Below, one piece after another: positions 7,664 to 14,665 of a DNA stretch of 64,000 nt. This DNA comes from Streptomyces sp. 11x1. Its GTDB lineage: Bacteria > Actinomycetota > Actinomycetes > Streptomycetales > Streptomycetaceae. The notes beneath the pieces were generated by a model that was not told the DNA's origin, ran no database searches, and saw nothing but the letters and a program-made list of their open reading frames with translations. The stretch lies in the NCBI RefSeq assembly GCF_032598905.1, contig NZ_CP122458.1, positions 2,170,001-2,234,000 of the forward strand, written 5' to 3'. The first letter of the stretch is position 1, and every line of letters begins with the position of its first letter. The position numbers were made by a program, and so were the translations under genes.

Positions 7664-9013
7664 ATGTCACAACAAGACCCCTGCACCACCTCCCTACAAC
7701 CCCGCCGTGCGGCCGTGGTGGGTCTCGGTGCCCGGGCACGGATGTTCACCGAGGCCCTGACGGGTCGCTTCGCGGAGCGGATCGAACTGGTCGGCCTCTG
7801 CGACCCGAACGCGCACCGGATGGCCGTCCACAACGCCTGGATCGCCGCCGACCACCCGGGCCGCGCACCCGTACCCGCCTACGCCGCCGGGGAGTTCGAG
7901 GAGATGCTGCGGCGCGAGCGGGTCGACCTGGTGGTGGTGTGCGGGGTGGACCGGACCCACGACCACTACATCGTGCGGGCCCTGGAGGCAGGCTGCGACG
8001 TCGTCACGGAGAAGCCGATGACGACCGACGCCGAGCGCGCCCGCCGCGTCCTGGACGCGTGTCGCCGGACGGGCCGCGAGGTGCGGGTGGCCTTCAACTA
8101 CCGCTACAACCCCCTCCACTGCGCCGTGCGGGAGCTGCTCGCGAGTGGGGAGATCGGCGAGGTCGGCTCGGTGCACTTCGAGTGGCTGCTGGATCTACGG
8201 CACGGCGCGGACTACTTCCGCCGCTGGCACCGCGCCAAGGCCAACTCCGGTGGGCTGCTGGTCCACAAGTCGAGCCACCACTTCGACCTGGTCAACTGGT
8301 GGCTCGGCACCCGCCCCGAGAGCGTGTTCGCCCAGGGCGGCCTCTTCTTCTACGGCGACGAGGCGGGCCGGCGCCGGGGCCTCGCCCGCGACTACGCCCG
8401 CGCCCACGGCTCCCCCGCCGCCGAGGACGACCCCTTCGCGTTGCGTCTGGCGGACTCCCCCGTCCTCAGCGCGCTCTACCTGGACGCCGAGGAGGCGGAC
8501 GGCTATCACCGCGACCAGAACGTCTTCGGCCCCGGCGTGACCATCGAGGACGACATGGCCGTCCTGGTGCGCTACGCGTCCGGCGCCACCCTGACCTACC
8601 ACCTGACGGCCTACTCCCCCTGGGAGGGCTACCGCATCGCCTTCAACGGCAGCGAGGGGCGCGTGGAGCTGCTGGTGGAGGAGTCGACGTGGACCCGGCC
8701 GCACGTCCCCGTGACCGGGGCGAGCCCGGTGCTGCACGGCGCCGAGGCGGGCGAGGAGCCGGGCAGGACACAGCTGCTCGTACGCCGGTTCTGGGAGCCG
8801 CCTCGTGAAGTGAAGGTCGAGACGGCCGAGGGAGGGCACGGCGGTGGCGATGTCCGCATGCTGGCCGACCTGTTCGGGGAGCGGGTGCCGGACGCACTGG
8901 GGCGGGCGGCCGACGCGGCGGACGGGGCACGGTCCCTGGTGACGGGCCTGGCGGCGAACCGGTCGCTGGAGACGGGGGTGCCGGTGACGGCGCGGGATCT
9001 GCTGGACGTGTGA
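7664..9013 (+). CDS. Gfo/Idh/MocA family oxidoreductase
   Basis: The 449-residue protein has an N-terminal Rossmann domain (AAVVGLGARARMFTEAL), the signature VTEKPMTTDAERARRVLDACR with the conserved lysine, and a long C-terminal domain (GLLVHKSSHHFDLVNWWLG, YHLTAYSPWEGYRIAFNGSEG). AGGGAAGG five bases before the ATG at 7664 decides the start. It is divergent from the sugar ABC operon and probably acts on the imported sugar. It is longer than the usual 350 residues, as in the larger glycosidase-associated members of this family. Confidence 0.92.
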   Translation: MSQQDPCTTSLQPRRAAVVGLGARARMFTEALTGRFAERIELVGLCDPNAHRMAVHNAWIAADHPGRAPVPAYAAGEFEEMLRRERVDLVVVCGVDRTHDHYIVRALEAGCDVVTEKPMTTDAERARRVLDACRRTGREVRVAFNYRYNPLHCAVRELLASGEIGEVGSVHFEWLLDLRHGADYFRRWHRAKANSGGLLVHKSSHHFDLVNWWLGTRPESVFAQGGLFFYGDEAGRRRGLARDYARAHGSPAAEDDPFALRLADSPVLSALYLDAEEADGYHRDQNVFGPGVTIEDDMAVLVRYASGATLTYHLTAYSPWEGYRIAFNGSEGRVELLVEESTWTRPHVPVTGASPVLHGAEAGEEPGRTQLLVRRFWEPPREVKVETAEGGHGGGDVRMLADLFGERVPDALGRAADAADGARSLVTGLAANRSLETGVPVTARDLLDV

Positions 9014-9102
9014 GCCCGCGCCGGGGCGGTCGGCGCGGGGCGGCACGAGTGTCTCGCCCTCGACCGGCCGGGCGTGGCGAGCCGTTCAGAAGGCGCAGCG
9101 GG

Positions 9103-9312
9103 TCACCAGAGGAGTTGGAGGCGCTCCGGGGAGCGGTGGATCAAGGTCGGCCGCATGGTGATCCGTTGGCCGTCCGCCAGGCGCAGGCCCGGCAGGCGGC
9201 TGGTCAACACCTCCCAAGTCAGGCGGAGTTGTTCGCGGGCGACTGGCGAGCCGGCGCAGGTGTGGGTGCCGAAGCCGAAGGCGCCGGGAGAACCGGGTGG
9301 GCGTCGGGGCAT
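9103..9312 (-). pseudogene. cytochrome P450 C-terminal remnant
   Basis: On the minus strand this frame gives FGFGTHTCAGSPVAREQLRL, the haem-binding loop of a cytochrome P450 with its axial cysteine. It continues about 40 residues to a natural C-terminus ending LQLLW. All upstream P450 domains (I-helix, ExxR) are absent: the sequence beyond 9312 is low-complexity and then opposes the start of the next gene. It is a truncated relic, probably of a CYP105/107-like gene. It fills most of the 370-base gap between 9013 and 9384. Confidence 0.8.
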
Positions 9313-9383
9313 CCGGGCGCGACGCGACCCTCCGCGTGCCCCGGCACCCGCCTCCGCCTCGGCTGTTCGCTTACGCTCGCCCC

Positions 9384-9839
9384 GTGGTTCTCTTCCTCCT
9401 GGAACGCCTCACTCCGCTTCCCGTGGACCGCGCCTGGCGGCTCCTGACCGACTGGCCCCGGCACGCGGACGTCGTACCGCTGACCCGCGTCACCGTGCGC
9501 ACGCCTCCGCCGACCGGAGAGGGCACGGTCTTCGTGGCCCGCAGCGGTGTGGGGCCGCTCGCCTTCGACGACTCGATGGAGGTCGCTCTCTGGCAGCCAC
9601 CGGAGGCCGGAGCTCCCGGTAAGTGCCGTCTGGTCAAGCGTGGTTCGTTCGTCACCGGCTGGGCCGAGATCGAGGTCCATCCGTACGGTGACGGCGCCTC
9701 CCGCACGGTCTGGCGCGAGGACCTGCGGGTGCGATGGCTGCCGGGTCTCTTCGACGGCCCGCTGGCGTGGACGGCGAGACGAATGTTCGGCCGCGCCATG
9801 GACGGACTGCTCGGGGACGACGGCCGACGGCCGCACTGA
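9384..9839 (+). CDS. SRPBCC (polyketide cyclase/START-fold) family protein
   Basis: The 151-residue product matches small SRPBCC proteins: an N-terminal strand (VLFLLERLTPLPVDRAWRLL), DWPRHADVVPLTRVTV, a central antiparallel sheet (GTVFVARSGVGPLAFDDSMEV) and a long C-terminal helix (FDGPLAWTARRMFGRAMDGL). The GTG at 9384 is chosen because the conserved fold starts there; TACGCT ends six bases upstream, which would place transcription start on the GTG and make the mRNA leaderless. Such proteins bind small hydrophobic ligands. The specific role is unknown. Confidence 0.82.
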   Translation: MVLFLLERLTPLPVDRAWRLLTDWPRHADVVPLTRVTVRTPPPTGEGTVFVARSGVGPLAFDDSMEVALWQPPEAGAPGKCRLVKRGSFVTGWAEIEVHPYGDGASRTVWREDLRVRWLPGLFDGPLAWTARRMFGRAMDGLLGDDGRRPH

Positions 9840-9914
9840 GCCACTCGTTCCGACGAGCCCTTCGTGGCCCGCCGTTGGGCATCGTTGTCAGACCTTCCGT
9901 CTAATGTCCGAAGC

Positions 9915-10568
9915 ATGAGCACACACCGCCACACCACCACCCGGGAGTCCTACGACACGGTTGCCACCGACTACGAGAAGCTGCTGAGAGACGAGTTGGC
10001 GCAGAGCCCGTTCGAGCGAGCCATGCTCGGAGTGTTCGCCGAACGGGTGCTGGGTGCCGGGGGCGGACGCGTCGCGGATCTGGGATGCGGGCCGGGGCGG
10101 ATCACCGGGCATCTGGCCTCGCTGGGGCTCGACATCTGTGGCATGGACCTCTCGCCGCAGATGGTCGCCGTGGCCCGCTGGGCCCATCCGCGACTCCGGT
10201 TCGACGTGGGCACGATGACCGCGCTCGACTTCGAGGACGGCTGCCTGGCGGGAGCACTCGCCTGGTACTCCACGGTGCACACCCCGCCCGACGAACTCCC
10301 GCTTGTGTTCCGCGAGTTACATCGCGTCCTCGCCCCCGGCGGGCTCCTCGCGATGGCGTACAAGGTGGGCGACGGGTCCGCCCACCTGACTCATGCCTAC
10401 GGGCACCCCCTCGACCTCGACGTCTACCGTTTCCCGCCCGAACGGATCGCCGGGATGCTGGGGGACGCCGGGTTCGTGGAGTCGGCCCGGCTCGTGCGGG
10501 AGGCCGACGGGCCGGGCACCACGGCGAACACCCCTCAGGCGTACGTGCTGGCGCGCAAGCCGGGGTGA
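9915..10568 (+). CDS. class I SAM-dependent methyltransferase
   Basis: The 217-residue protein has the SAM-binding motif I VADLGCGPGRIT near residue 55, followed by GMDLSPQMVAVARWAHP (motif II) and HRVLAPGGLLAMAYK. This is the pattern of UbiE/Methyltransf_11 enzymes. The ATG at 9915 lies seven bases after TAATGT, with no Shine-Dalgarno, so it may be leaderless like the preceding gene. The substrate is unknown. Confidence 0.9.
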   Translation: MSTHRHTTTRESYDTVATDYEKLLRDELAQSPFERAMLGVFAERVLGAGGGRVADLGCGPGRITGHLASLGLDICGMDLSPQMVAVARWAHPRLRFDVGTMTALDFEDGCLAGALAWYSTVHTPPDELPLVFRELHRVLAPGGLLAMAYKVGDGSAHLTHAYGHPLDLDVYRFPPERIAGMLGDAGFVESARLVREADGPGTTANTPQAYVLARKPG

Positions 10569-10602
10569 GCCCCTGGGGCCGGGTACCTGACGCGGAACGT
10601 AG

Positions 10603-11559
10603 TCAGGACGGGCCCGGGTCGCCGTTGTGGGACGTGGACAGGCCGTCGCGGCGGTCGCGGTCGCCGTCGCCCGTCGTGCTGAGGAGGGTGTCGCAGATCT
10701 CGCGGAGCTTGTCGGTGGCCTGTTTGGAGAAGAGTCCGCAGAGCCCGGCGATGCCGGAGAAGCCGTACGGGTTGGGCGCCCCGGCTCCGGAGCTGCCGGC
10801 GAACAATCCGCCGCGCAGCAGGAGATAGACCAGGAGCGCCAGGGCCACCCCGATGCCGGCCCGCAGGAGGTACCACCACAGCCAGCTCGCGTAGAGCCGC
10901 CGGTTGCCGACGTACGTCGCGAACGACGTGGCCGCGTGGACGAAGCTGCCGAGCGCGCTGCACACGACCACGGCCAGCAGCATCGCGGTGTCGGCGGTCA
11001 GCGACCAGTCCCCCAGCCCGAACGGCGACCAGCGCGCGGTGGCCGTGGGCTCCGCCCCGGGCTCCACCGTCGCCAGCACCGCCGGCCAGAGGGTCACCAG
11101 GGCTCCGCAGACGAAGACGACGTCGGTGAGGAGGAAGAGGCCCAGGAGCGCCGTCGAGACGGTCGAGAGTCGGCGGTCGTCAGCGGTGCCGTCGCTGCCG
11201 GGGGCGGCGGCGTCGGCGTCGCCACCCGAGCCGTCGTCGCCCTCCGAGCCTCCGCCAGCCCCGTCGCGCTCAGCGGTGCGAGGCTCGTCACCGCTGAGGG
11301 CGTCACCATTCGTGCTCGGGGCATCGCCGCCATCGGCGTCACGGTCCGAGGGCGCGTCGCCGTCGTCGCCGTCCCCGGCGGTCCTGGTGCCGGCGTTCCC
11401 GGCCGTGCTGCCGCCCGACCGCGTGCCGTCATCCGCGGCGGGCCCGGTGGCGGCGCCCCGCCTCCGCTCGTCCGCCTCCGCCTCCGTCTCCGCGCCCGTC
11501 GCGAGCCCGCCGTCCTGCCCCTCGGCCCCGCCCCCGTGCGGGCGCCCCCCACCGGTCAT
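10603..11559 (-). CDS. hypothetical membrane protein with long disordered acidic N-terminus
   Basis: The protein (about 318 residues from the ATG at 11559; TTG starts upstream are possible) begins with about 140 residues rich in Gly, Asp, Glu, Ala and Thr, probably disordered. Four membrane helices follow (LLGLFLLTDVVFVCGALVTL; TAMLLAVVVCSALGSFVHAA; WWYLLRAGIGVALALLVYLL). The C-terminal PYGFSGIAGLCGLFSKQATD looks conserved and cytosolic. Codon use matches real genes. No function is known. It converges with the methyltransferase gene. Confidence 0.7.
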   Translation of the reverse strand: MTGGGRPHGGGAEGQDGGLATGAETEAEADERRRGAATGPAADDGTRSGGSTAGNAGTRTAGDGDDGDAPSDRDADGGDAPSTNGDALSGDEPRTAERDGAGGGSEGDDGSGGDADAAAPGSDGTADDRRLSTVSTALLGLFLLTDVVFVCGALVTLWPAVLATVEPGAEPTATARWSPFGLGDWSLTADTAMLLAVVVCSALGSFVHAATSFATYVGNRRLYASWLWWYLLRAGIGVALALLVYLLLRGGLFAGSSGAGAPNPYGFSGIAGLCGLFSKQATDKLREICDTLLSTTGDGDRDRRDGLSTSHNGDPGPS

Positions 11560-11671
11560 CGTGGTCAACTGTCCGCCCCCGTCGTGCTGTTGTCCCTTCG
11601 CAACGGTCGGGCCTGTCGTCCCGGGGGTCAAGTCGGCGGCACGGGTCGGAGTCAGGAGACGCCGGCCGGGG

Positions 11672-12826
11672 TCAGGAGACGCGGAGGCTCGGCAGTTCCG
11701 TGAGGGCGCGTGGGGTGTCGTGGTGGATCGGGGTGTGCGCGCCGGTCAGGGAGACGCCGCTGCCGCCCCGCCGGTCGGCGACGATCTCGGCGGCGATCGA
11801 CAGGGCCGTCTCCTCCGGCGTGCGTGCGCCGAGGTCGAGCCCGATCGGGGACCTGAGCCGGGCCAACTCCAGCTCGGTGACGCCGACTTCGCGGAGGCGT
11901 TGGTTGCGGTCGAGGTGGGTGCGGCGGGAGCCCATGGCGCCGACGTAGGCGACGGGGAGCCGCAGGGCGAGGCGCAGGAGCGGGACGTCGAACTTGGCGT
12001 CGTGGGTGAGGACGCAGAGGACCGTGCGGGCGTCGACGGAGGTGCGCTCCAGGTACCTGTGGGGCCAGTCGACGACGATCTCGTCCGCCTCGGGGAAGCG
12101 GGTGTGGGTGGCGAAGACGGGCCGGGCGTCGCAGACGGTCACGTGGCAGCCGAGGAACTTGCCGATCCGGACGAGCGCCGACGCGAAGTCGATCGCACCG
12201 AAGACGATCATCCGGGGCGGCGGGACCGAGGACTCGACCAGGATCGTGAGCGGCGCTCCGCAGCGTGAGCCCTGCTCTCCGATCTCCAGGGTGCCGGTGC
12301 GGCCGGCATCCAGGAGGGCGCGGGCCTCGGCGGCGACCGTACGGTCCAGTTCGGGGTGGGCCCCGTACCCGCCGTCGTACGAGCCGTCCGGGCGGACCAG
12401 CAGCGCCCGGCCCCGCAGTTCCGCCGGGCCGGAGACGATCCGGGCGAGGGCCGCCGCCTCCCCGCCCGCCGCCGAGGCGAGCGCGGCGCCGGCCACCGGG
12501 CGGACGGGGTCGCCGGCCCGCACCGGTGTCACCAGGATGTCGATGATCCCGCCACAGGTGAGACCGACGGCGAAGGCGTCCTCGTCGCTGTAGCCGAAGC
12601 GTTCGAGGACGGGTTCGCCGTCCTCCAGCGCCTGGCGGCACAGGTCGTAGACGGCGCCCTCGACGCAGCCGCCGGAGACCGAGCCGATCGCCGTGCCGTC
12701 GGCGTCCACCGCGAGGGCGGCGCCCGGCTGCCGGGGGGCGCTGCCGCCGACGGCCACCACGGTGGCCACGGCGAAGTCACGCCCCTGCCCGACCCACCGG
12801 TACAGCTCTTCGGCGATGTCCAGCAT
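11672..12826 (-). CDS. xdhC: XdhC/CoxI family molybdenum cofactor maturation protein
   Basis: The 384-residue protein has the N-terminal XdhC/CoxI domain (GSAPRQPGAALAVDADG, IGSVSGGCVEGAVYDLCRQA) and a C-terminal Rossmann domain (MIVFGAIDFASALVRIGKFL; YVGAMGSRRTHLDRNQRLRE). XdhC proteins bind the molybdenum cofactor, aid its sulfuration and insert it into xanthine dehydrogenase. GAGGAGA precedes the ATG. It is the last gene downstream of the dehydrogenase subunits and permease, consistent with co-expression. Confidence 0.92.
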   Translation of the reverse strand: MLDIAEELYRWVGQGRDFAVATVVAVGGSAPRQPGAALAVDADGTAIGSVSGGCVEGAVYDLCRQALEDGEPVLERFGYSDEDAFAVGLTCGGIIDILVTPVRAGDPVRPVAGAALASAAGGEAAALARIVSGPAELRGRALLVRPDGSYDGGYGAHPELDRTVAAEARALLDAGRTGTLEIGEQGSRCGAPLTILVESSVPPPRMIVFGAIDFASALVRIGKFLGCHVTVCDARPVFATHTRFPEADEIVVDWPHRYLERTSVDARTVLCVLTHDAKFDVPLLRLALRLPVAYVGAMGSRRTHLDRNQRLREVGVTELELARLRSPIGLDLGARTPEETALSIAAEIVADRRGGSGVSLTGAHTPIHHDTPRALTELPSLRVS

Positions 12827-12894
12827 CTCTCGGTCTCCTCACAGGCAACGGTTGCGCGGACGGTACTCGGCGGGGGGCCGCGAGGCCCGGCCCC

Positions 12895-14340
12895 CTAGTG
12901 CACGCCCAGCCAGCTCTCGATCGGGTCGAGGGCGAAGAAGACGACGAACACCGCCGTCAGGCCCCACATGAACGCGCCGATCTCCCTCGCCCGGCCCTGG
13001 GCGAGCTTGATGGCGACGTAGGAGACGACGCCGGCGGCGACGCCCGCGGTGATGGAGTACGTGAACGGCATGATCACGACGGTCAGGAAGACCGGGATCG
13101 CGGTGGCGCGGTCGGACCAGTCGACGTGCCGGGCGTTCGTCATCATCATGGCGCCGATGACGACGAGCGCGGCCGCGGCGACCTCGCCGGGCACGATCGC
13201 CGTGAGCGGGGTGAAGAACAGACAGGCCGCGAAGAACAGGCCGGTGACGACGGAGGAGAGGCCCGTGCGGGCGCCCTCGCCGACCCCGGTCGCCGACTCG
13301 ACGAACACCGTCTGACCGGAGCCGCCGGCCACACCGCCGATCGCGCCGCCCGCACCGTCGATGAACAGCGCCTTGGACAGTCCGGGCATCCGGCCCTTGT
13401 CGTCGGCGAGCCCCGCCTCCGTGCCGACGCCGATGATGGTGGCCATCGCGTCGAAGAACCCGGCGAGGACGAGCGTGAAGACGATCATGCCGACCGTCAT
13501 CGCGCCGACGTCGCCCCAGCCGCCGAACTCGACGTGCCCGAAGAGCGAGAAGTCCGGCATCGAGACCGCGCTGCCGTGCAACTCGGGTGCGCCGCCCGCC
13601 CATTGCTTCGGGTCGATGACGTCGAGGGCGTTGAGGAGCACGGCTACGACCGTCCCGCCGACGATCCCGAGCAGGATCGCGCCGGGGACGCCCCGGGCCT
13701 GGAGCATGAAGATCGTGAGAAGGGTGACCGCGAAGAGGAGGACGGGCCAGCCGGCGAGTTCGCCGGTGGGGCCGAGGCTGACCGGGGTCGCCTTGCCCTG
13801 GTGCACGAATCCGGCCTTGTAGAACCCGATCAGCGCGACGAACAGACCGATCCCCATGGTGATCGCGTGCTTCAGGGCCAGCGGGATGGCGTTCATGATC
13901 ATCTCGCGGAGGCCGGTGACGACCAGAAGCATGATGACCACTCCGTACATCACACACATGCCCATCGCCTGCGGCCAGGTCATCTGCGGGGCGACCTGCG
14001 AGGCGATGACGCCGGAGACGGAGAGGCCGGCGGCGAGCGCGAGCGGGACCCGGCCGACGACGCCCATGAGGAGCGTGCTGACGGCCGCGGCGAGCGCGGT
14101 CGCCGTGATCAGGGCCTTCTGGCCGAGGGTGGCGCCGGCGGCGTCCGGGCCGGAGAGGATGAGCGGGTTGAGCAGGAGGATGTACGCCATCGCCATGAAG
14201 GTGGTGACGCCGCCGCGGACCTCTCGGGCGAGCGTGGATCCTCGGTGGGTGATGTGGAAGTACCGGTCGAGGCGGGACCGGCCGGGCGGGTCGGGGGTGC
14301 CGTCGGGGGCCGTCCTCGGCTTGAGCGACTGCTGGGTCAT
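12895..14340 (-). CDS. NCS2 family purine permease (AzgA-like)
   Basis: The 481-residue integral membrane protein has 12-14 predicted helices. Residues about 25-60 (LDRYFHITHRGSTLAREVRG, then TTFMAMAYILLLNPLIL) are the signature N-terminus of the AzgA subfamily, which transports adenine, guanine and hypoxanthine by proton symport. GGSGQTVFVESATGVGEGAR lies near residue 330. Its position between the xanthine dehydrogenase subunits and xdhC supports purine uptake. A structured repeat element separates it from the molybdenum subunit gene. Confidence 0.9.
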   Translation of the reverse strand: MTQQSLKPRTAPDGTPDPPGRSRLDRYFHITHRGSTLAREVRGGVTTFMAMAYILLLNPLILSGPDAAGATLGQKALITATALAAAVSTLLMGVVGRVPLALAAGLSVSGVIASQVAPQMTWPQAMGMCVMYGVVIMLLVVTGLREMIMNAIPLALKHAITMGIGLFVALIGFYKAGFVHQGKATPVSLGPTGELAGWPVLLFAVTLLTIFMLQARGVPGAILLGIVGGTVVAVLLNALDVIDPKQWAGGAPELHGSAVSMPDFSLFGHVEFGGWGDVGAMTVGMIVFTLVLAGFFDAMATIIGVGTEAGLADDKGRMPGLSKALFIDGAGGAIGGVAGGSGQTVFVESATGVGEGARTGLSSVVTGLFFAACLFFTPLTAIVPGEVAAAALVVIGAMMMTNARHVDWSDRATAIPVFLTVVIMPFTYSITAGVAAGVVSYVAIKLAQGRAREIGAFMWGLTAVFVVFFALDPIESWLGVH

Positions 14341-14476
14341 GGGGGCGTTCTCCCAAGGTTCACAGGGACACCCGGCCGTTGCACTGGGCTTCGGCGGGAT
14401 TTGGGAAGGTGCGCCCGACGCGGGGGACGGCCCGAGACGAACGTGGTGGGTGTGCTTGTGGGGTGCGTTGTCGGGT

Positions 14477-14617
14477 GCTGGTCCGGTGGGGGCTTCTCGC
14501 GCAGTTCCCCGCGCCCCTAAGAGCAACGGCCCCTGCGGGCCGTTGAAAAAGCACGGGCGCAGCCCCTGCTTTTTCAGGGGCGCGGGGAACTGCGCGACCA
14601 GCCCCCACCGGACCAGC
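14477..14617. repeat. long interspersed inverted repeat, copy 1
   Basis: The left arm starts GCTGGTCCGGTGGGGGCT (14477-14494) and runs through the core CAGTTCCCCGCGCCCCT. The right arm mirrors it to 14617, giving about 44 bp of stem with only a few mismatches. Two smaller hairpins sit inside: CAACGGCCC/GGGCCGTTG (14524-14545) and AAAAAGCA/TGCTTTTT (14546-14574). It lies in the 325-base gap between two same-strand genes. Related elements occur at 21.5, 32.4 and 43.6 kb. Confidence 0.9.
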
Positions 14618-14665
14618 GGTCGCCAAAGATCCCGCACCCCCGAGCTCGTAGGCGCCCGGCGGCCC

